Positions 24,351 through 34,649 are shown, numbered from the stretch's first letter. The stretch: 64,000 nt of DNA from Colwellia sp. TT2012 (GCF_001440345.1 NZ_LJYX01000021.1:62001-126000), one strand, 5' to 3'. Notes: generated by a model from the letters alone, not told the origin. Program-made: numbers and translations.

Positions 24351-26417
24351 TTAATCAGCTAAACTCGCCAACTTATCACGAATGGCTTGATACCTTTGTT
24401 GCTCACAGATAGCAAATCCTGATAATTGTCTTACTTTATTACGACCAAATAATGGCACTGTCATGCCAGCAAAAAAGCGACAGTAACTCTCTAAAGATAA
24501 AGGTTGTTTTATTTTACCGCTAAGACGCTCAGCTAATTCAGTCATACCCTGTTTTAATGTTTCATCACTCGGCCATGGCGTATTTTCTTGAGAGCGCTTA
24601 AGCACCGCCACTTGCCCACGACAAACACTACAATGCCCACATTGTGGCACTGTGCCTGATTCACCAGAGTCATCCGTATCTAGGCGCTTACTGTCAAAAA
24701 AATCATCATCAAAATAACGGGCAAGATTTACCGTTAAGCAAGTATCAAGTTGAAAAAAACGCACTAAGGCGGCGATGCGTTTTATTTCTTTTTCTTCATT
24801 ATCTTTAAAGTAATCACTTAAGGTTTGGCACAAGCTAGGATCCGCTAACTCATCAAGGTTTATTTTAAATACTTCCGTCATGCCTTTAGTTTCCAGTACT
24901 ATCAGTTGCTGCTCTTGCAAGTACTCAAGGGCAGCAATGACCCTATTACGCTCAATACTTTTATCTTGTAATAAGCGATCAAAATTTAAACTGCCCCAGA
25001 CTTTCTTAAACTCGGTGGCGTTAAAAATACGCTGGAGAAAATCTTTGCGTTGCTCATTAAAACTATTAAGTATTTCATCTTTCGGCTTTAACAACTTAAT
25101 TTTAAAATCAGCGAAATAGGCGTACAGTGGCTCAATCACGCCAGCTAACTCTAACTGAACCAGTAAAGTTTTTAACGGCAACTGCTTAATATTGACAGCA
25201 TTAGATAATTGTAAAATCTGCAATTCCCACTTACTGTCATAAGCAGTCGTTATTACTTCATCTTTGATGCTGTTTAGTAGCATTTCAATACCGGCATACT
25301 CTGGGGTATCACCATAAACAAAATTTTCTACCGTATTTAAACCATCAAGGTTTGCTAAGGTAAAACATTGCGCAGGCGTGCCATCACGCCCTGCTCGGCC
25401 TATTTCTTGGCTATAATTTTCAATGGATTTAGGTAAGTCATAATGAATAACAAAACGGATATCACTTTTATCTATGCCCATACCAAAGGCAATGGTAGCG
25501 ACAATCACTTGAATTTTACCCGCCATAAAATCTTGTTGAATCTGACTGCGAGTATCACTATCAAAACCCGCATGATAAGCACAGGCATTTATGCCTTGTT
25601 GCGATAAATATTGCGCAACCTTTTCAGCACTGTGTTGCAAAGTAACATAAACAATACCTGCGCCTTGTTGCTGAGCACTTTGTTGAGCGATAATCTGCGC
25701 TAAACAAGCGTTTTTATCGACTGAGCTGACGGGCACTACGCTTAAATCAAGATTGGCGCGGTAAAAGCCCGTTTGCACAATATGTTCATCTCGAATAGCA
25801 AACTTAGCGGCCATATCCATTTTCACTTTACGCGTAGCCGTAGCGGTAAGTAACAATACCAAAGGAATTTTTAATGCTTGGCAGTAGCTCGGTAGTTTTA
25901 AATAATCGGGTCTAAAGTTATGACCCCACTCTGAAATACAATGTGCTTCATCAACCACCAACATAGACACAGGTACGGACTCAATAAACTGTCTAAATCT
26001 TTCGTTTTTAAAACGCTCGACTGATACCATCAAGACTTTAATATCACCATCACGCACCCCTGCCATCACGGTTTGTGCTTCATTGCCTTTTAGAGTCGAA
26101 TCAATGCTTGCTGCCTTAATGCCTTTGCTCGCAAGAAAGGCCAGTTGATCTTTCATCAAGGCTAATAACGGGGATACCACTAAGGTTAAATGTGGCAAAT
26201 GCAACGCCGTTAATTGATAACACAAGGACTTACCTGAGCCAGTCGGAAAAATAGCTAAAGAAGATTGACCATTTAATAATTGCGCAATGGTCTGTTCTTG
26301 TCCTGGGCGAAAGCCATCAAAGCCAAAGATTTTTTTGAGTGATGGCGCTAATTCGCTAATTTGTCTGACTTGCTGAGTCATTGCTGGCGCTTGCTGGCCG
26401 AATGTAGGGTTGGTCAT
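24351..26417 (-). CDS. RecQ-family ATP-dependent DNA helicase
   Basis: The product unwinds DNA in recombination and repair. All superfamily 2 motifs are present: FRPGQEQTI (motif 0), FPTGSGKS (I), VVDEAHCISEWGHNFRPDY (II and the RecQ aromatic loop), LTATAT (III), AYHAGF (IV region), VIVATIAFGMGIDKSDIR (V) and YSQEIGRAGRDG (VI). The zinc-binding CGHCSVC near the C-terminus follows a longer than usual spacer. No clear HRDC domain is seen. The protein is longer (688) and more diverged than E. coli RecQ (609), so it may be a second RecQ-like helicase rather than the canonical one. A GTG at 26444 opens the frame. I chose the first ATG; neither has a good ribosome site. Confidence 0.88.
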   Translation of the reverse strand: MTNPTFGQQAPAMTQQVRQISELAPSLKKIFGFDGFRPGQEQTIAQLLNGQSSLAIFPTGSGKSLCYQLTALHLPHLTLVVSPLLALMKDQLAFLASKGIKAASIDSTLKGNEAQTVMAGVRDGDIKVLMVSVERFKNERFRQFIESVPVSMLVVDEAHCISEWGHNFRPDYLKLPSYCQALKIPLVLLLTATATRKVKMDMAAKFAIRDEHIVQTGFYRANLDLSVVPVSSVDKNACLAQIIAQQSAQQQGAGIVYVTLQHSAEKVAQYLSQQGINACAYHAGFDSDTRSQIQQDFMAGKIQVIVATIAFGMGIDKSDIRFVIHYDLPKSIENYSQEIGRAGRDGTPAQCFTLANLDGLNTVENFVYGDTPEYAGIEMLLNSIKDEVITTAYDSKWELQILQLSNAVNIKQLPLKTLLVQLELAGVIEPLYAYFADFKIKLLKPKDEILNSFNEQRKDFLQRIFNATEFKKVWGSLNFDRLLQDKSIERNRVIAALEYLQEQQLIVLETKGMTEVFKINLDELADPSLCQTLSDYFKDNEEKEIKRIAALVRFFQLDTCLTVNLARYFDDDFFDSKRLDTDDSGESGTVPQCGHCSVCRGQVAVLKRSQENTPWPSDETLKQGMTELAERLSGKIKQPLSLESYCRFFAGMTVPLFGRNKVRQLSGFAICEQQRYQAIRDKLASLAD

Positions 26418-26664
26418 GGGTATTATCACATTAAAGGTAGTCACTTATTCATCTGTTCATCATACCTTGCATCAACTAAAAATACTTAGTTCAGCCCATT
26501 TAAAATAATCAAACCAGTCTTTATGTCGATTCAAAGGCAAATAATGTCAGTTCAAAGAAAGTAGACCGACATGCCCCTGCTAACGCGCTAAATTAATCCC
26601 ATCAAGACAAAAGTGCTGCAACGATATAGCACAGAATAATAAATAAAATATAAGGGATTAACAA

Positions 26665-28533
26665 ATGAAAAAATCATCACTGACCATGACCAGTCTATTG
26701 GCTGGCCTTAGCTGTATTAGTAGCCTAAGTGTTCAAGCCATCGACTTACGTATTGACAATGTTCGCTTATACCAAGCGGAGCAAAGCGCTTTTAGTCAGC
26801 CAAGTACCTTGTATATTGAAGATGGCAAGATTATTGAAATAACCTCCAGTAAAGCTAAAAGCAAAACCGCAGATAAGATTGTTGATGCACATAATAACTT
26901 CGCCCTACCCGGCTTTATTGATTTACATGTACATCTTGGCGCATCAGGCAGCAACTACGGTAAAGAGTTTCAATACTTACCGGTGGAATCTCATTTTAAT
27001 TCAAACCTGTATTTAGGTGTCACCAGTATTGTCGACTTGTTTTCCTTTGATAGTACCCTTAACGAGGCCAGCCAATTAATCGCTAAACAGATCTCGCCAA
27101 ACTTATTTTACGCCGGCGTCTTATTTACCAACCCTGGTGGCCATGGCACTCAGTTTGGTGGTAGTGCCTTAGAAGTCACTAATTTTGCGGCTATTGATGG
27201 TTTATGGCAACAACATATGGCACGCAAGCCTCATCTAACCAAAGCGGTTATTGAAACCTTCGGCGGTCATGGATCATCACTGACTGATAGCCAACTAACC
27301 GAAATTGGCCGACGTTCAAAAGCGGCTGGACTGCCTTACTTTGTCCATGTATCTACCTTAGTCGATGGCAAAAGAGCAATTAAAGCTGGAGCAACCGCTT
27401 TAGCCCATGGCATATTTACTGAAGCAGTAGATGATGAATTTATTAATTTAATGGTTAAACACAAGGTAGCTTACATACCAACACTCGCTGTAACTCAAAA
27501 TCACAGTGCCGAATATAAACATCAGCAAGTTAGCAGTAACAAAACTTTGTTAGCGACAGTGCCAGATAAACTGCAACATTGTTTATTTGATAAAGTAGCA
27601 AAACCATCAAAATGGCAAAATATCATTTGGCAAAAACGGCAAGTTGCTTTTCAAAATATTCGAATACTTGCCCAAGCCGGTATTATCATTGGTACAGGCT
27701 CTGATGCAGGCAACCCTTATACTTTACATGGCAGCGGTCTGCATAATGAACTACAAGCGCTGAGTCAATCTGGCTTAACGAATGCACAAGTAATAAATGC
27801 AGCGACCATAGATGCGGCCAAAATAATTAATGCAGCAGAGCTAGGCCAATTGAAAGTAGGATTTCAAGCAAGTTTTATTTTACTCGCACAAAACCCGCTT
27901 AACGACATTAGCCAGTTAAGTAATATCCAAGCAGTGTATAAATCAGGGATAAAAATTGATAGAAAAGATCTGATTGCCAAAAATAAAAAGCTAATACCAC
28001 ATGGTGAACAGTGTAACGTCGCTACAACCATTGCCAGTACAGCGAAAAAAACTATTGATGACTTTAGTGGCGAAATTCAGTGGCAGGCGATAAGCGATAC
28101 CATGATGGGCGGTCAATCAACCGCAAAACTAGCGCAGCAAGATAATATGCTATCTATAGATACTCAATTAGGTAAACCCGCTGGTTTTGGTGCTTGGGCC
28201 GGTATGCAGGTTATGTTTGATACGCCCATTGACGCTTCTCAATATAAGGGCGTGAAAATAACTTACCAAGGATCTAAAGTTCCCTTTGGCATTTCTGTTT
28301 ATCATAGCGAAGTACAAGACTGGGACCATTTTTCTGCCACACTACAGCCAAGTGATAGCTGGACAACAGTAGAAGTGCCATTTAATCAGTTGCAGCAATT
28401 TGGTTTTGGCAGCCAGAAAAATTGGTCGGCAAAAAGCTTAGCGGGTTTGAGTTTAGTGTGGCGTACTACGCCAGGGCAGCAATTGCCTAGTAACAAAAAC
28501 ACCTTACAAATAAGTAATATAAGTTATTTTTAA
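26665..28533 (+). CDS. Secreted amidohydrolase fused to a CIA30-like domain
   Basis: The 622-residue exported protein has a signal peptide (1-25). An amidohydrolase domain (about 26-440) has the metal ligands HVH (H88, H90) in LPGFIDLHVHLG, further His in HVST and AHGIF, and a late Asp in GTGSDAGNP. The C-terminal 160 residues (TIDDFSGEIQWQAISDTMMG, GFGAWAGMQVMFD, WTTVEVPFNQL) form a CIA30/CBM11-like beta sandwich. The catalytic part resembles imidazolonepropionase- and prolidase-like periplasmic amidohydrolases; the substrate is unknown. It has its own promoter region and is followed by a hairpin. Confidence 0.85.
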   Translation: MKKSSLTMTSLLAGLSCISSLSVQAIDLRIDNVRLYQAEQSAFSQPSTLYIEDGKIIEITSSKAKSKTADKIVDAHNNFALPGFIDLHVHLGASGSNYGKEFQYLPVESHFNSNLYLGVTSIVDLFSFDSTLNEASQLIAKQISPNLFYAGVLFTNPGGHGTQFGGSALEVTNFAAIDGLWQQHMARKPHLTKAVIETFGGHGSSLTDSQLTEIGRRSKAAGLPYFVHVSTLVDGKRAIKAGATALAHGIFTEAVDDEFINLMVKHKVAYIPTLAVTQNHSAEYKHQQVSSNKTLLATVPDKLQHCLFDKVAKPSKWQNIIWQKRQVAFQNIRILAQAGIIIGTGSDAGNPYTLHGSGLHNELQALSQSGLTNAQVINAATIDAAKIINAAELGQLKVGFQASFILLAQNPLNDISQLSNIQAVYKSGIKIDRKDLIAKNKKLIPHGEQCNVATTIASTAKKTIDDFSGEIQWQAISDTMMGGQSTAKLAQQDNMLSIDTQLGKPAGFGAWAGMQVMFDTPIDASQYKGVKITYQGSKVPFGISVYHSEVQDWDHFSATLQPSDSWTTVEVPFNQLQQFGFGSQKNWSAKSLAGLSLVWRTTPGQQLPSNKNTLQISNISYF

Positions 28534-28540
28534 TTTGTTA

Positions 28541-28583
28541 AGCTAGCGTTAAAATTCAACTCGTAAATAGATTAACGCTAGCT
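28541..28583 (+). terminator. Hairpin after the amidohydrolase gene
   Basis: Perfect 12-base arms AGCTAGCGTTAA (28541-28552) and TTAACGCTAGCT (28572-28583), followed by CAATTGTTTTAG. A likely terminator, only moderately T-rich. Confidence 0.65.
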
Positions 28584-28609
28584 CAATTGTTTTAGTAGAA
28601 CTAAAACAC

Positions 28610-28634
28610 TGCCTAGTGATCAAATGACTAGGCA
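28610..28634 (+). promoter_or_regulatory. Leader hairpin before the sensor kinase gene
   Basis: TGCCTAGT (28610-28617) pairs with ACTAGGCA (28627-28634), 27 bases before the kinase ATG. It lies in the probable 5' leader and could affect translation or simply end upstream readthrough. Confidence 0.35.
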
Positions 28635-28661
28635 ATATCCCCCAATAAAATCGAGTATACA

Positions 28662-29684
28662 ATGTTAAGCCAGCCCTTTTTTAAATACAGTTTTTTTACC
28701 TTACTCGCCGTTGATCTTATGTATACTGCTGGCTTGATTATTTCGGGCCTATCAACGATTTCTCTCGATACCTTACTCGCGACCACAATCTGGTTTGTCA
28801 GTTTTTATTGGTTACCTGTTTGGGCGGCGGCTTATGTAATTTTTAAACTTAGATATCGAAGTATTGAAAATGCCTTGATTGAATGGATCATCACGGTAAT
28901 GATGATGAGCATAGGTATACTCATTACGGAAAAATTTCTAAAAATAAGCTTTGGTGATTCATTTTCTTTGGGTAACTTCTTAGTTTTAGGTGGCGTAGTT
29001 TGGGGCACGCCTATCTACTTTATTAGCCGATATATTGAAAGCAGAGGCAAGATAACACAGGAAAAACAAGCCAGAAAACAAGCTCAGCTACAGGCCTTAA
29101 GGTATCAACTCAACCCGCACTTTATGTTCAATAGTTTAAATACCATTTCAGCTTATATTCATTCAAACCCAGATTTAGCTGATGAAGTATTACATGAATT
29201 GGCTGATATCCTTCGTTATTCATTAGATACCGGCGAAAAAAACAGTGTATCTCTCCAACAAGAAATTGCCATTATTGACAAATATTTGAATATAGAAAAA
29301 GCGCGTTTTGGCGACCGACTTATCGTTAACTTTGATATTCCAGCAGAGCTGTTAAATACCCAAGTTCCGCCGCTAATTTTACAGCCTATAGTTGAAAATT
29401 CGGTCAAGCATAATGCTCAACAAAACGAACTGGTAATCACCATTAAAGTAGAAAAAATCGCTAAAAACAAAGATGAAATATTAAGAATATCGATCAGTGA
29501 TAACGGCTCTGGTTTTAGTGAAGCTGTGTTAACTAAAGGCTATGGTAAGGGCATTGGTATGAAAAACTTGCAACTGCGCATGCAACAACTGCCGCGAGGT
29601 AAAGTCAGTTTAAGCAATGGCACTAATGACAAGGACTCTGCAGACAACACAGGTGCGACGGTACTGGTGGAGATGGCGCTATGA
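28662..29684 (+). CDS. LytS/YehU-type sensor histidine kinase
   Basis: The 340-residue inner-membrane kinase has four membrane segments (about 10-30, 40-62, 72-90 and 103-122), a short coiled linker and a His_kinase domain. LRYQLNPHFMFNSLNTISAY carries the phosphorylated H153, and the ATP site is PPLILQPIVENSVKHNA with SDNGSGF. The family signals to LytTR regulators. The 3' end overlaps the next gene by four bases (ATGA), a tight translational link to its partner. The stimulus is not evident. Confidence 0.93.
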   Translation: MLSQPFFKYSFFTLLAVDLMYTAGLIISGLSTISLDTLLATTIWFVSFYWLPVWAAAYVIFKLRYRSIENALIEWIITVMMMSIGILITEKFLKISFGDSFSLGNFLVLGGVVWGTPIYFISRYIESRGKITQEKQARKQAQLQALRYQLNPHFMFNSLNTISAYIHSNPDLADEVLHELADILRYSLDTGEKNSVSLQQEIAIIDKYLNIEKARFGDRLIVNFDIPAELLNTQVPPLILQPIVENSVKHNAQQNELVITIKVEKIAKNKDEILRISISDNGSGFSEAVLTKGYGKGIGMKNLQLRMQQLPRGKVSLSNGTNDKDSADNTGATVLVEMAL

Positions 29685-30463
29685 ATAAGTTAACGGGCAA
29701 GGAAATACCAGATAAAATGCGCGTTATTTTTGCTGACGATGAAAAACCAGCCAGAGATAAACTCGCCCATCAGTTAAGTCTTATTGCAGATATTGACGTG
29801 GTCGGTTTTGCCACCACAGGCAAGGAAGCTGTCGCGCTAATTAATACCCAAAAACCTGATTTAGTGTTACTGGATATTCAAATGCCTGAAATTAGCGGCA
29901 TGGAGTTATTAAGTTTACTTGATTATAAACCACTGATCATTTTTACCACTGCTTATGATCAATTTGCCATCCAAGCCTTTGAACAGTCATCTACTGATTA
30001 CCTGTTAAAGCCCTTCCCTCTGGGACGGTTAAAAGCGGCTATAGATAAAGCAAAAAAACAGTTTTTGGCCGGCTTAACGATAGAGAGAACCCAACAAGAA
30101 CAGCACTATATACTCAATAATAACGCACCGATTAAACGCTTGGTCAGTAAAAATGGTGAGCGCATGACCATATTATCACCAAGTGACTTACTCTTTATCA
30201 AATCGTCTCAAGGTAATTGCTTAGCTTGGGATGGTAAAGAGCATCATTACTTATCAGAAAAACTCGACTGCTTAGAGCAATCATTAGCGTCAGCAGACTT
30301 CGTACGTATTCATCGAAGTTACCTAATTAATATCGATAAAATTAAAGAGATTCAACGTTGGTTTAATGGCAAATTAATGGTGATCATGAATGATGAGGAT
30401 AAAACAGAACTCAGCACCAGTCGCGCTGGTGCTGATAAGTTAAAGCAGTTATTAAGTTTATAA
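29681..30463 (+). CDS. LytTR-family response regulator
   Basis: The 260-residue protein has a receiver domain: acidic pocket FADDEKPARDKL, phosphorylation site D65 in LVLLDIQMPE, switch T in FTTAYD and K in LLKPFPLGRL. A LytTR DNA-binding domain follows (about 155-256, LLFIKSSQGN, FVRIHRSYLINIDKI). It starts inside the kinase stop (ATGA overlap), with GGAG eight bases upstream. A second Met at residue 13 is closer to typical starts but lacks this arrangement. LytTR proteins bind short direct repeats; the target genes are not obvious here. Confidence 0.93.
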   Translation: MNKLTGKEIPDKMRVIFADDEKPARDKLAHQLSLIADIDVVGFATTGKEAVALINTQKPDLVLLDIQMPEISGMELLSLLDYKPLIIFTTAYDQFAIQAFEQSSTDYLLKPFPLGRLKAAIDKAKKQFLAGLTIERTQQEQHYILNNNAPIKRLVSKNGERMTILSPSDLLFIKSSQGNCLAWDGKEHHYLSEKLDCLEQSLASADFVRIHRSYLINIDKIKEIQRWFNGKLMVIMNDEDKTELSTSRAGADKLKQLLSL

Positions 30464-30483
30464 CCTAGCGTTGATAAAGAGCC

Positions 30484-32028
30484 TTAAGTACCACAAAAAG
30501 TATGATAGTTTTCATCTCCATCACTGGGTGCATCTTGATAATTGTGAGTATCATCTAATTGTGTATAAGGTTGCTGTAATACCGCTAGAAAGTTATTTAA
30601 GTCTGATAAGTCACCATTTTTTTGATAAGAAGCTTGGCTAGTCGCTAGAATAGCTTCAACATGATGATTTCTTGGGATAACTAACGGATTAGTTTTTGCC
30701 ATCAAATCTTTAGCGCCACTAACATCGGCGGAAATTCTGATATACCAACGCTTTAACCATTGTTGCCACTTGTCTTGCGCTTGCCCAGCTTCATCAGCGC
30801 TTGCTTGAGCACTTTGGCCCTTTGCTGGGCTCTTTACTTGCGTAATGACCTTATTCACCTCTTCCTGGCTTAAGTTCTCGGCTAAGGTAACAAAAGACTG
30901 ACTGTAATCTAATTTCTTCTCGGCCATGATCCCTAGAAAATCATTGATCAATTCATGATCTGTGTCTTCCAACTCAGCGATGCCTAACTTGTTCGCCATC
31001 ATGATAAAATAACCTTGCTTAAAGTCATCGGTAAACTGCTGCAACAAGGGCGCTAACTTAGCTGAGGCAATGTCCTCATCTTCATCAATCAGCGGTAATA
31101 AACAATCGGCAAGACGCGCCATATTCCAGTGCATTATTTTACTTTGGTTACCAAAAGCATAACGCGCATTTCTATCAATAGAGCTAAACACTGTATCGCT
31201 GTGATAATGGTTCATCATCGCACAAGGACCGTAATCAATGGTTTCCCCTGAAATGGCGGTATTATCAGTATTCATCACGCCATGAATAAAACCAACCCGT
31301 AACCATGATACAACCAAGGTAACTTGTTTGGCGATTACCGCCGCAAAGAAATCAACTATTTGCTCGCCAGATAGTGCTTCACCTTCAACGCCTTTAAGCT
31401 GGGGAAAGTGGCGTTCAATGGCATAACTGGTCAGTTTTTTTAAGGAATCAATATCATTACGAGCAGAAAAATATTGAAAAGTACCAACACGAATATGACT
31501 AGTGGCAATACGAGTAACCACGGCGCCAGGTAATGCTTGCTCTCGATAAACCGCTTCACCGGTAGCTACTACGGCTAAACAGCGTGTGGTGGGTACACCT
31601 AAGGCGAACATCGCCTCACTCATTATATATTCACGTAGTGCTGGTCCTAGCGCGCAACGGCCATCACCTTGTCGAGAAAAGAAACTTGTACCTGAGCCTT
31701 TTAATTGTACATCCCAATACTGACCTTGCTTATCGCTAAGATCACCTAATAAGTGCGCACGACCATCACCTAATTGTGGATTAAAATGACCAAACTGGTG
31801 ACCTGAATAAGCTTGGGCGATGGGCTCAGATCCCGAAAACAGTTTATTACCCGAAAAGTATTGCGCTATTGCAGCACTGTCTTTTTCAGCAGAAAAATCA
31901 ATGGATAACTCATTCGCTAAGTCTTGATTCCATAATAACAATGAGGGTTTAGCCACGGGCGTTGGTAGGGATTGTTGTGAAAAGGCTGGTCCAAGTGCCG
32001 AGTAACTATTCGTTAGATTTAAGGGCAT
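30484..32028 (-). CDS. selO: Protein adenylyltransferase SelO
   Basis: SelO is a pseudokinase-fold enzyme that transfers AMP to Ser, Thr or Tyr of target proteins. Family landmarks are clear in the 514 residues: [85 protein letters not shown] and [10 protein letters not shown]. The C-terminus FCGT keeps the conserved Cys that is selenocysteine in eukaryotic SelO. It is slightly longer than the E. coli protein (478) because of a Gln/Ala-rich insert near 395-410. It is convergent with the LytTR gene, 20 bases apart. Confidence 0.95.
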   Translation of the reverse strand: MPLNLTNSYSALGPAFSQQSLPTPVAKPSLLLWNQDLANELSIDFSAEKDSAAIAQYFSGNKLFSGSEPIAQAYSGHQFGHFNPQLGDGRAHLLGDLSDKQGQYWDVQLKGSGTSFFSRQGDGRCALGPALREYIMSEAMFALGVPTTRCLAVVATGEAVYREQALPGAVVTRIATSHIRVGTFQYFSARNDIDSLKKLTSYAIERHFPQLKGVEGEALSGEQIVDFFAAVIAKQVTLVVSWLRVGFIHGVMNTDNTAISGETIDYGPCAMMNHYHSDTVFSSIDRNARYAFGNQSKIMHWNMARLADCLLPLIDEDEDIASAKLAPLLQQFTDDFKQGYFIMMANKLGIAELEDTDHELINDFLGIMAEKKLDYSQSFVTLAENLSQEEVNKVITQVKSPAKGQSAQASADEAGQAQDKWQQWLKRWYIRISADVSGAKDLMAKTNPLVIPRNHHVEAILATSQASYQKNGDLSDLNNFLAVLQQPYTQLDDTHNYQDAPSDGDENYHTFCGT

Positions 32029-32076
32029 TTATTTCTCATCAGTGGGTGGCAATATTTTTATAAAATTGTACGCTAT

Positions 32077-32430
32077 TTATTGTTGTTTTTCTGCAGCAAC
32101 CACTGAAATTTCTACTAGTAAGGCTGCTCTAGCCATTTTAGCAGCAACACAAGCGCGTGCTGGTGCATGCCCTTCTGGTAGCCAAGCATCCCATACCGCG
32201 TTCATATCAGCAAAGTAACTCATGTCTTTAACATAGATGGTCGCTGATAAGATGTGCTCTTTGTCACTACCTGCTTGTATTAACAAGGCATCAACCTTAT
32301 CCAGCATGGTTTGTGTTTGTTCGGTAATGTCTTTACTGGCATCGGCCGCCACTTGGCCACATAAATAAATAGTACCCTTATGTTTAACAATCCTACTCAT
32401 TCTTTGTTTAGTTTCTAGTCTTTCAATCAT
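32077..32430 (-). CDS. RidA/YjgF-family protein
   Basis: The 117 residues follow the RidA fold: [60 protein letters not shown], and [22 protein letters not shown]. The family deaminates reactive enamines or imines such as 2-aminoacrylate. The PARACVAA region holds the usual active-site Arg. The sequence ([15 protein letters not shown] start) is nearer the YoaB-like branch than RidA proper, so I give no symbol. It lies 48 bases upstream of selO on the same strand. Confidence 0.88.
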   Translation of the reverse strand: MIERLETKQRMSRIVKHKGTIYLCGQVAADASKDITEQTQTMLDKVDALLIQAGSDKEHILSATIYVKDMSYFADMNAVWDAWLPEGHAPARACVAAKMARAALLVEISVVAAEKQQ

Positions 32431-32472
32431 GGTGTGTTTTCCAAAGTTTTTATTAATAGGCTAATTTCAAGT

Positions 32473-32572
32473 ATTGCGGGGTAAACAAGTAAGACGCGGT
32501 AAACCCATCCATGGGCGCTCTACATAATCATCCCTGATTATGAAGCTTACTTTTATCACCTCAACAAAACTT
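32473..32572 (+). repeat. Structured intergenic repeat, family 1, copy A
   Basis: About 100 bases align base for base with 53104-53199. Two stems are visible: AAGTAAG (32487-32493) with CTTACTT (32546-32552), and ATAATCA (32524-32530) with TGATTAT (32535-32541). The segment CCCATCCATGGG lies inside. It sits between the RidA-family gene and the guaA 3' end. Confidence 0.75.
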
Positions 32573-32682
32573 AAAATTTTCTCATACCTGATGTAGCAGC
32601 AGTTTACTAAAATAAATCAAAAATAAAACCCCAGTGTTTTTCAACAATGAGGTTCTATAAAAAATTGAGCATTAGAATTTAG

Positions 32683-32789
32683 ATGTTAGACGATGGAAAA
32701 TCAGTCAAATTCTAGGAGAATGCACGGAGCTGACGTTAGTCAGTGAGTACCTTCGACAACGAAGTTGTTTGATTTAACGAGTCTAACAT
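32683..32789. repeat. Structured intergenic repeat, family 2, copy downstream of guaA
   Basis: Outer arms ATGTTAGAC (32683-32691) and GTCTAACAT (32781-32789) are perfect. The core CGGAGCTGACGTTAGTCAGT contains a CTGAC/GTCAG hairpin and recurs after guaB with one change. It ends five bases from the guaA stop. Confidence 0.7.
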
Positions 32790-32793
32790 TAAA

Positions 32794-34371
32794 TTATTCC
32801 CACTCTATGGTAGCTGGTGGTTTACCTGAGATATCGTAAACTACGCGAGATATGCCATCAACTTCGTTAATAATACGGTTAGACACTAACCCTAAGAAAT
32901 CATAGGGTAAATGTGACCAACGAGCGGTCATAAAGTCAATAGTTTCCACACAACGTAAGCTTACTACCCAATCGTATTTACGCTGATCGCCCATTACGCC
33001 TACTGAACGTACTGGTAAGAATACGGTAAAGGCTTGGCTTACTTTTTTGTATAAGTCGTGCTTGTGAAGCTCTTCAATGAAGATAGCATCAGCGCGACGT
33101 AATATGTCACAATATTCTTTTTTCACTGCACCTAAAATACGTACACCTAAACCAGGTCCAGGGAACGGATGACGATAAAGCATGTCGTACGGTAAACCTA
33201 GCTCTAAACCTATTTTCCGTACTTCATCTTTAAATAATTCACGTAAAGGCTCAACTAAGCCCATTTCCATATGCTCAGGTAAACCACCGACGTTATGATG
33301 AGACTTAATGACATGGGCTTTACCGGTAGCAGAAGCCGCTGATTCAATAACATCTGGGTAAATAGTGCCTTGTGCTAACCATTTGGCGTTGTTAAGCTTT
33401 TTAGATTCTTCTTCAAAAACTTCAACAAAAACGTTACCAATGATCTTACGTTTTTTCTCTGGATCACTTTCACCGGCTAAACGATCTAAGAACCTGTCTT
33501 CAGCCTTAACATGCACAATTTTCAAGCCGAAATGATCACCAAACATATCCATCACTTGCTGACCTTCGTCTAAACGAAGTAAACCATTATCAACAAATAC
33601 ACACGTTAGCTTATCGCCAATAGCGCGTTGTAATAACATGGCCACAACCGATGAATCAACACCACCTGAAAGGCCTAAGATAACTTCGTCATCACCCACT
33701 TGCGCTTTCATTTTAGCAATAGCATCATCAATGATTGACGCTGAGGTCCATAATTTTTCACACTGACAAATATCAACAACAAAGTTTTCTAAAATACGTA
33801 AACCTTGTTTAGTATGAGTAACTTCTGGATGGAATTGCACACCGTAGAATTTTTTATTCTCATTGGCCATTGCGCCATAAGCACAACTTGCCGTTTTTGC
33901 AACCGTAACAAAACCGTCTGGAAGACTTGAGACCTTATCGCCGTGGCTCATCCAAACATCGAGTAAGGCATTACCGTTATCACCCACGCTATCTTCAACT
34001 TTGTTGAATAACGCAGACTGAGTAACGAGCTCAACCGCAGCATAACCAAATTCTTTATGGTCAGAGCTTTCAACACCACCACCAAGTTGCTCGGCCATGG
34101 TTTGCATGCCGTAACAAATACCTAAGACTGGCACACCCGCATTAAATACATATTCAGGTGCTCGTGGTGAATTAGCTTCCGTTACTGACTCTGGGCCACC
34201 AGCAAGGATAATGCCGGTTGGGTTAAAGCCTTTAATTTGCTCTTCGGTAACATCCCAAGCCCAAAGCTCACAAAAAACGCCAATTTCACGGACGCGACGG
34301 GCAATAAGCTGAGTGTATTGAGAGCCAAAATCTAATATTAGTATGCGGTGATCATGAATGTCTTTGCTCAT
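32794..34371 (-). CDS. guaA: GMP synthase (glutamine-hydrolysing)
   Basis: GuaA converts XMP to GMP. The 525 residues equal the E. coli length. An N-terminal class I glutamine amidotransferase has nucleophile C86 in GICYGMQ and the HPEVTHT histidine-glutamate pair. The ATP-pyrophosphatase domain has [11 protein letters not shown] near 233, and the C-terminal dimerisation domain ends [11 protein letters not shown] longer frame opens at 34521, but the conserved start [20 protein letters not shown] falls at ATG 34371, with AGGAAAA upstream. It is the second gene of a guaBA unit, 278 bases after guaB; a structured repeat fills part of the gap. Confidence 0.98.
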   Translation of the reverse strand: MSKDIHDHRILILDFGSQYTQLIARRVREIGVFCELWAWDVTEEQIKGFNPTGIILAGGPESVTEANSPRAPEYVFNAGVPVLGICYGMQTMAEQLGGGVESSDHKEFGYAAVELVTQSALFNKVEDSVGDNGNALLDVWMSHGDKVSSLPDGFVTVAKTASCAYGAMANENKKFYGVQFHPEVTHTKQGLRILENFVVDICQCEKLWTSASIIDDAIAKMKAQVGDDEVILGLSGGVDSSVVAMLLQRAIGDKLTCVFVDNGLLRLDEGQQVMDMFGDHFGLKIVHVKAEDRFLDRLAGESDPEKKRKIIGNVFVEVFEEESKKLNNAKWLAQGTIYPDVIESAASATGKAHVIKSHHNVGGLPEHMEMGLVEPLRELFKDEVRKIGLELGLPYDMLYRHPFPGPGLGVRILGAVKKEYCDILRRADAIFIEELHKHDLYKKVSQAFTVFLPVRSVGVMGDQRKYDWVVSLRCVETIDFMTARWSHLPYDFLGLVSNRIINEVDGISRVVYDISGKPPATIEWE

Positions 34372-34544
34372 GGTTGTTTTCCTACTGTTAACGCTCGTCA
34401 TGAACAAACCTTTAGCTCGTTCATTTAGGGCGGTGTATATTAAGTAAAAAGCTGAGTATCTCTTTTTAGATATACTCAGCCTATTTGAATTTTTTTTGAT
34501 GATAAATTCCGTCATCATCAATTATCTTTTACTAGCAACCTCAC

Positions 34545-34641
34545 GTTGAGAGTATTTTAGTTCTAGTTCAAGGCGCTAGCGCGGAGCTGACGCTAGTCAG
34601 TGACCACTTGCAACGCTGAAATTGAGCTAAAATAACTCAAC
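34545..34641. repeat. Structured intergenic repeat, family 2, copy downstream of guaB
   Basis: Arms GTTGAG (34545-34550) with CTCAAC (34636-34641) and TATTTTAG (34553-34560) with CTAAAATA (34627-34634) form a long closing stem. The core CGGAGCTGACGCTAGTCAGT matches the guaA copy. It also carries GGCGCTAGC and CACTTGC, shared with the ndk copy. Confidence 0.7.
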
Positions 34642-34649
34642 CAAGTTTA

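Noticed and set aside
32473-32572. Repeat family 1 as a tRNA or known riboswitch
   Set aside because: There is no cloverleaf with CCA-type acceptor or T-loop, and no aptamer core I know; it is reported only as a structured repeat.
34372-34521. Fifty extra residues at the start of guaA
   Set aside because: The added stretch has no similarity to GMP synthase, and ATG 34371 has a good ribosome site and the conserved start.
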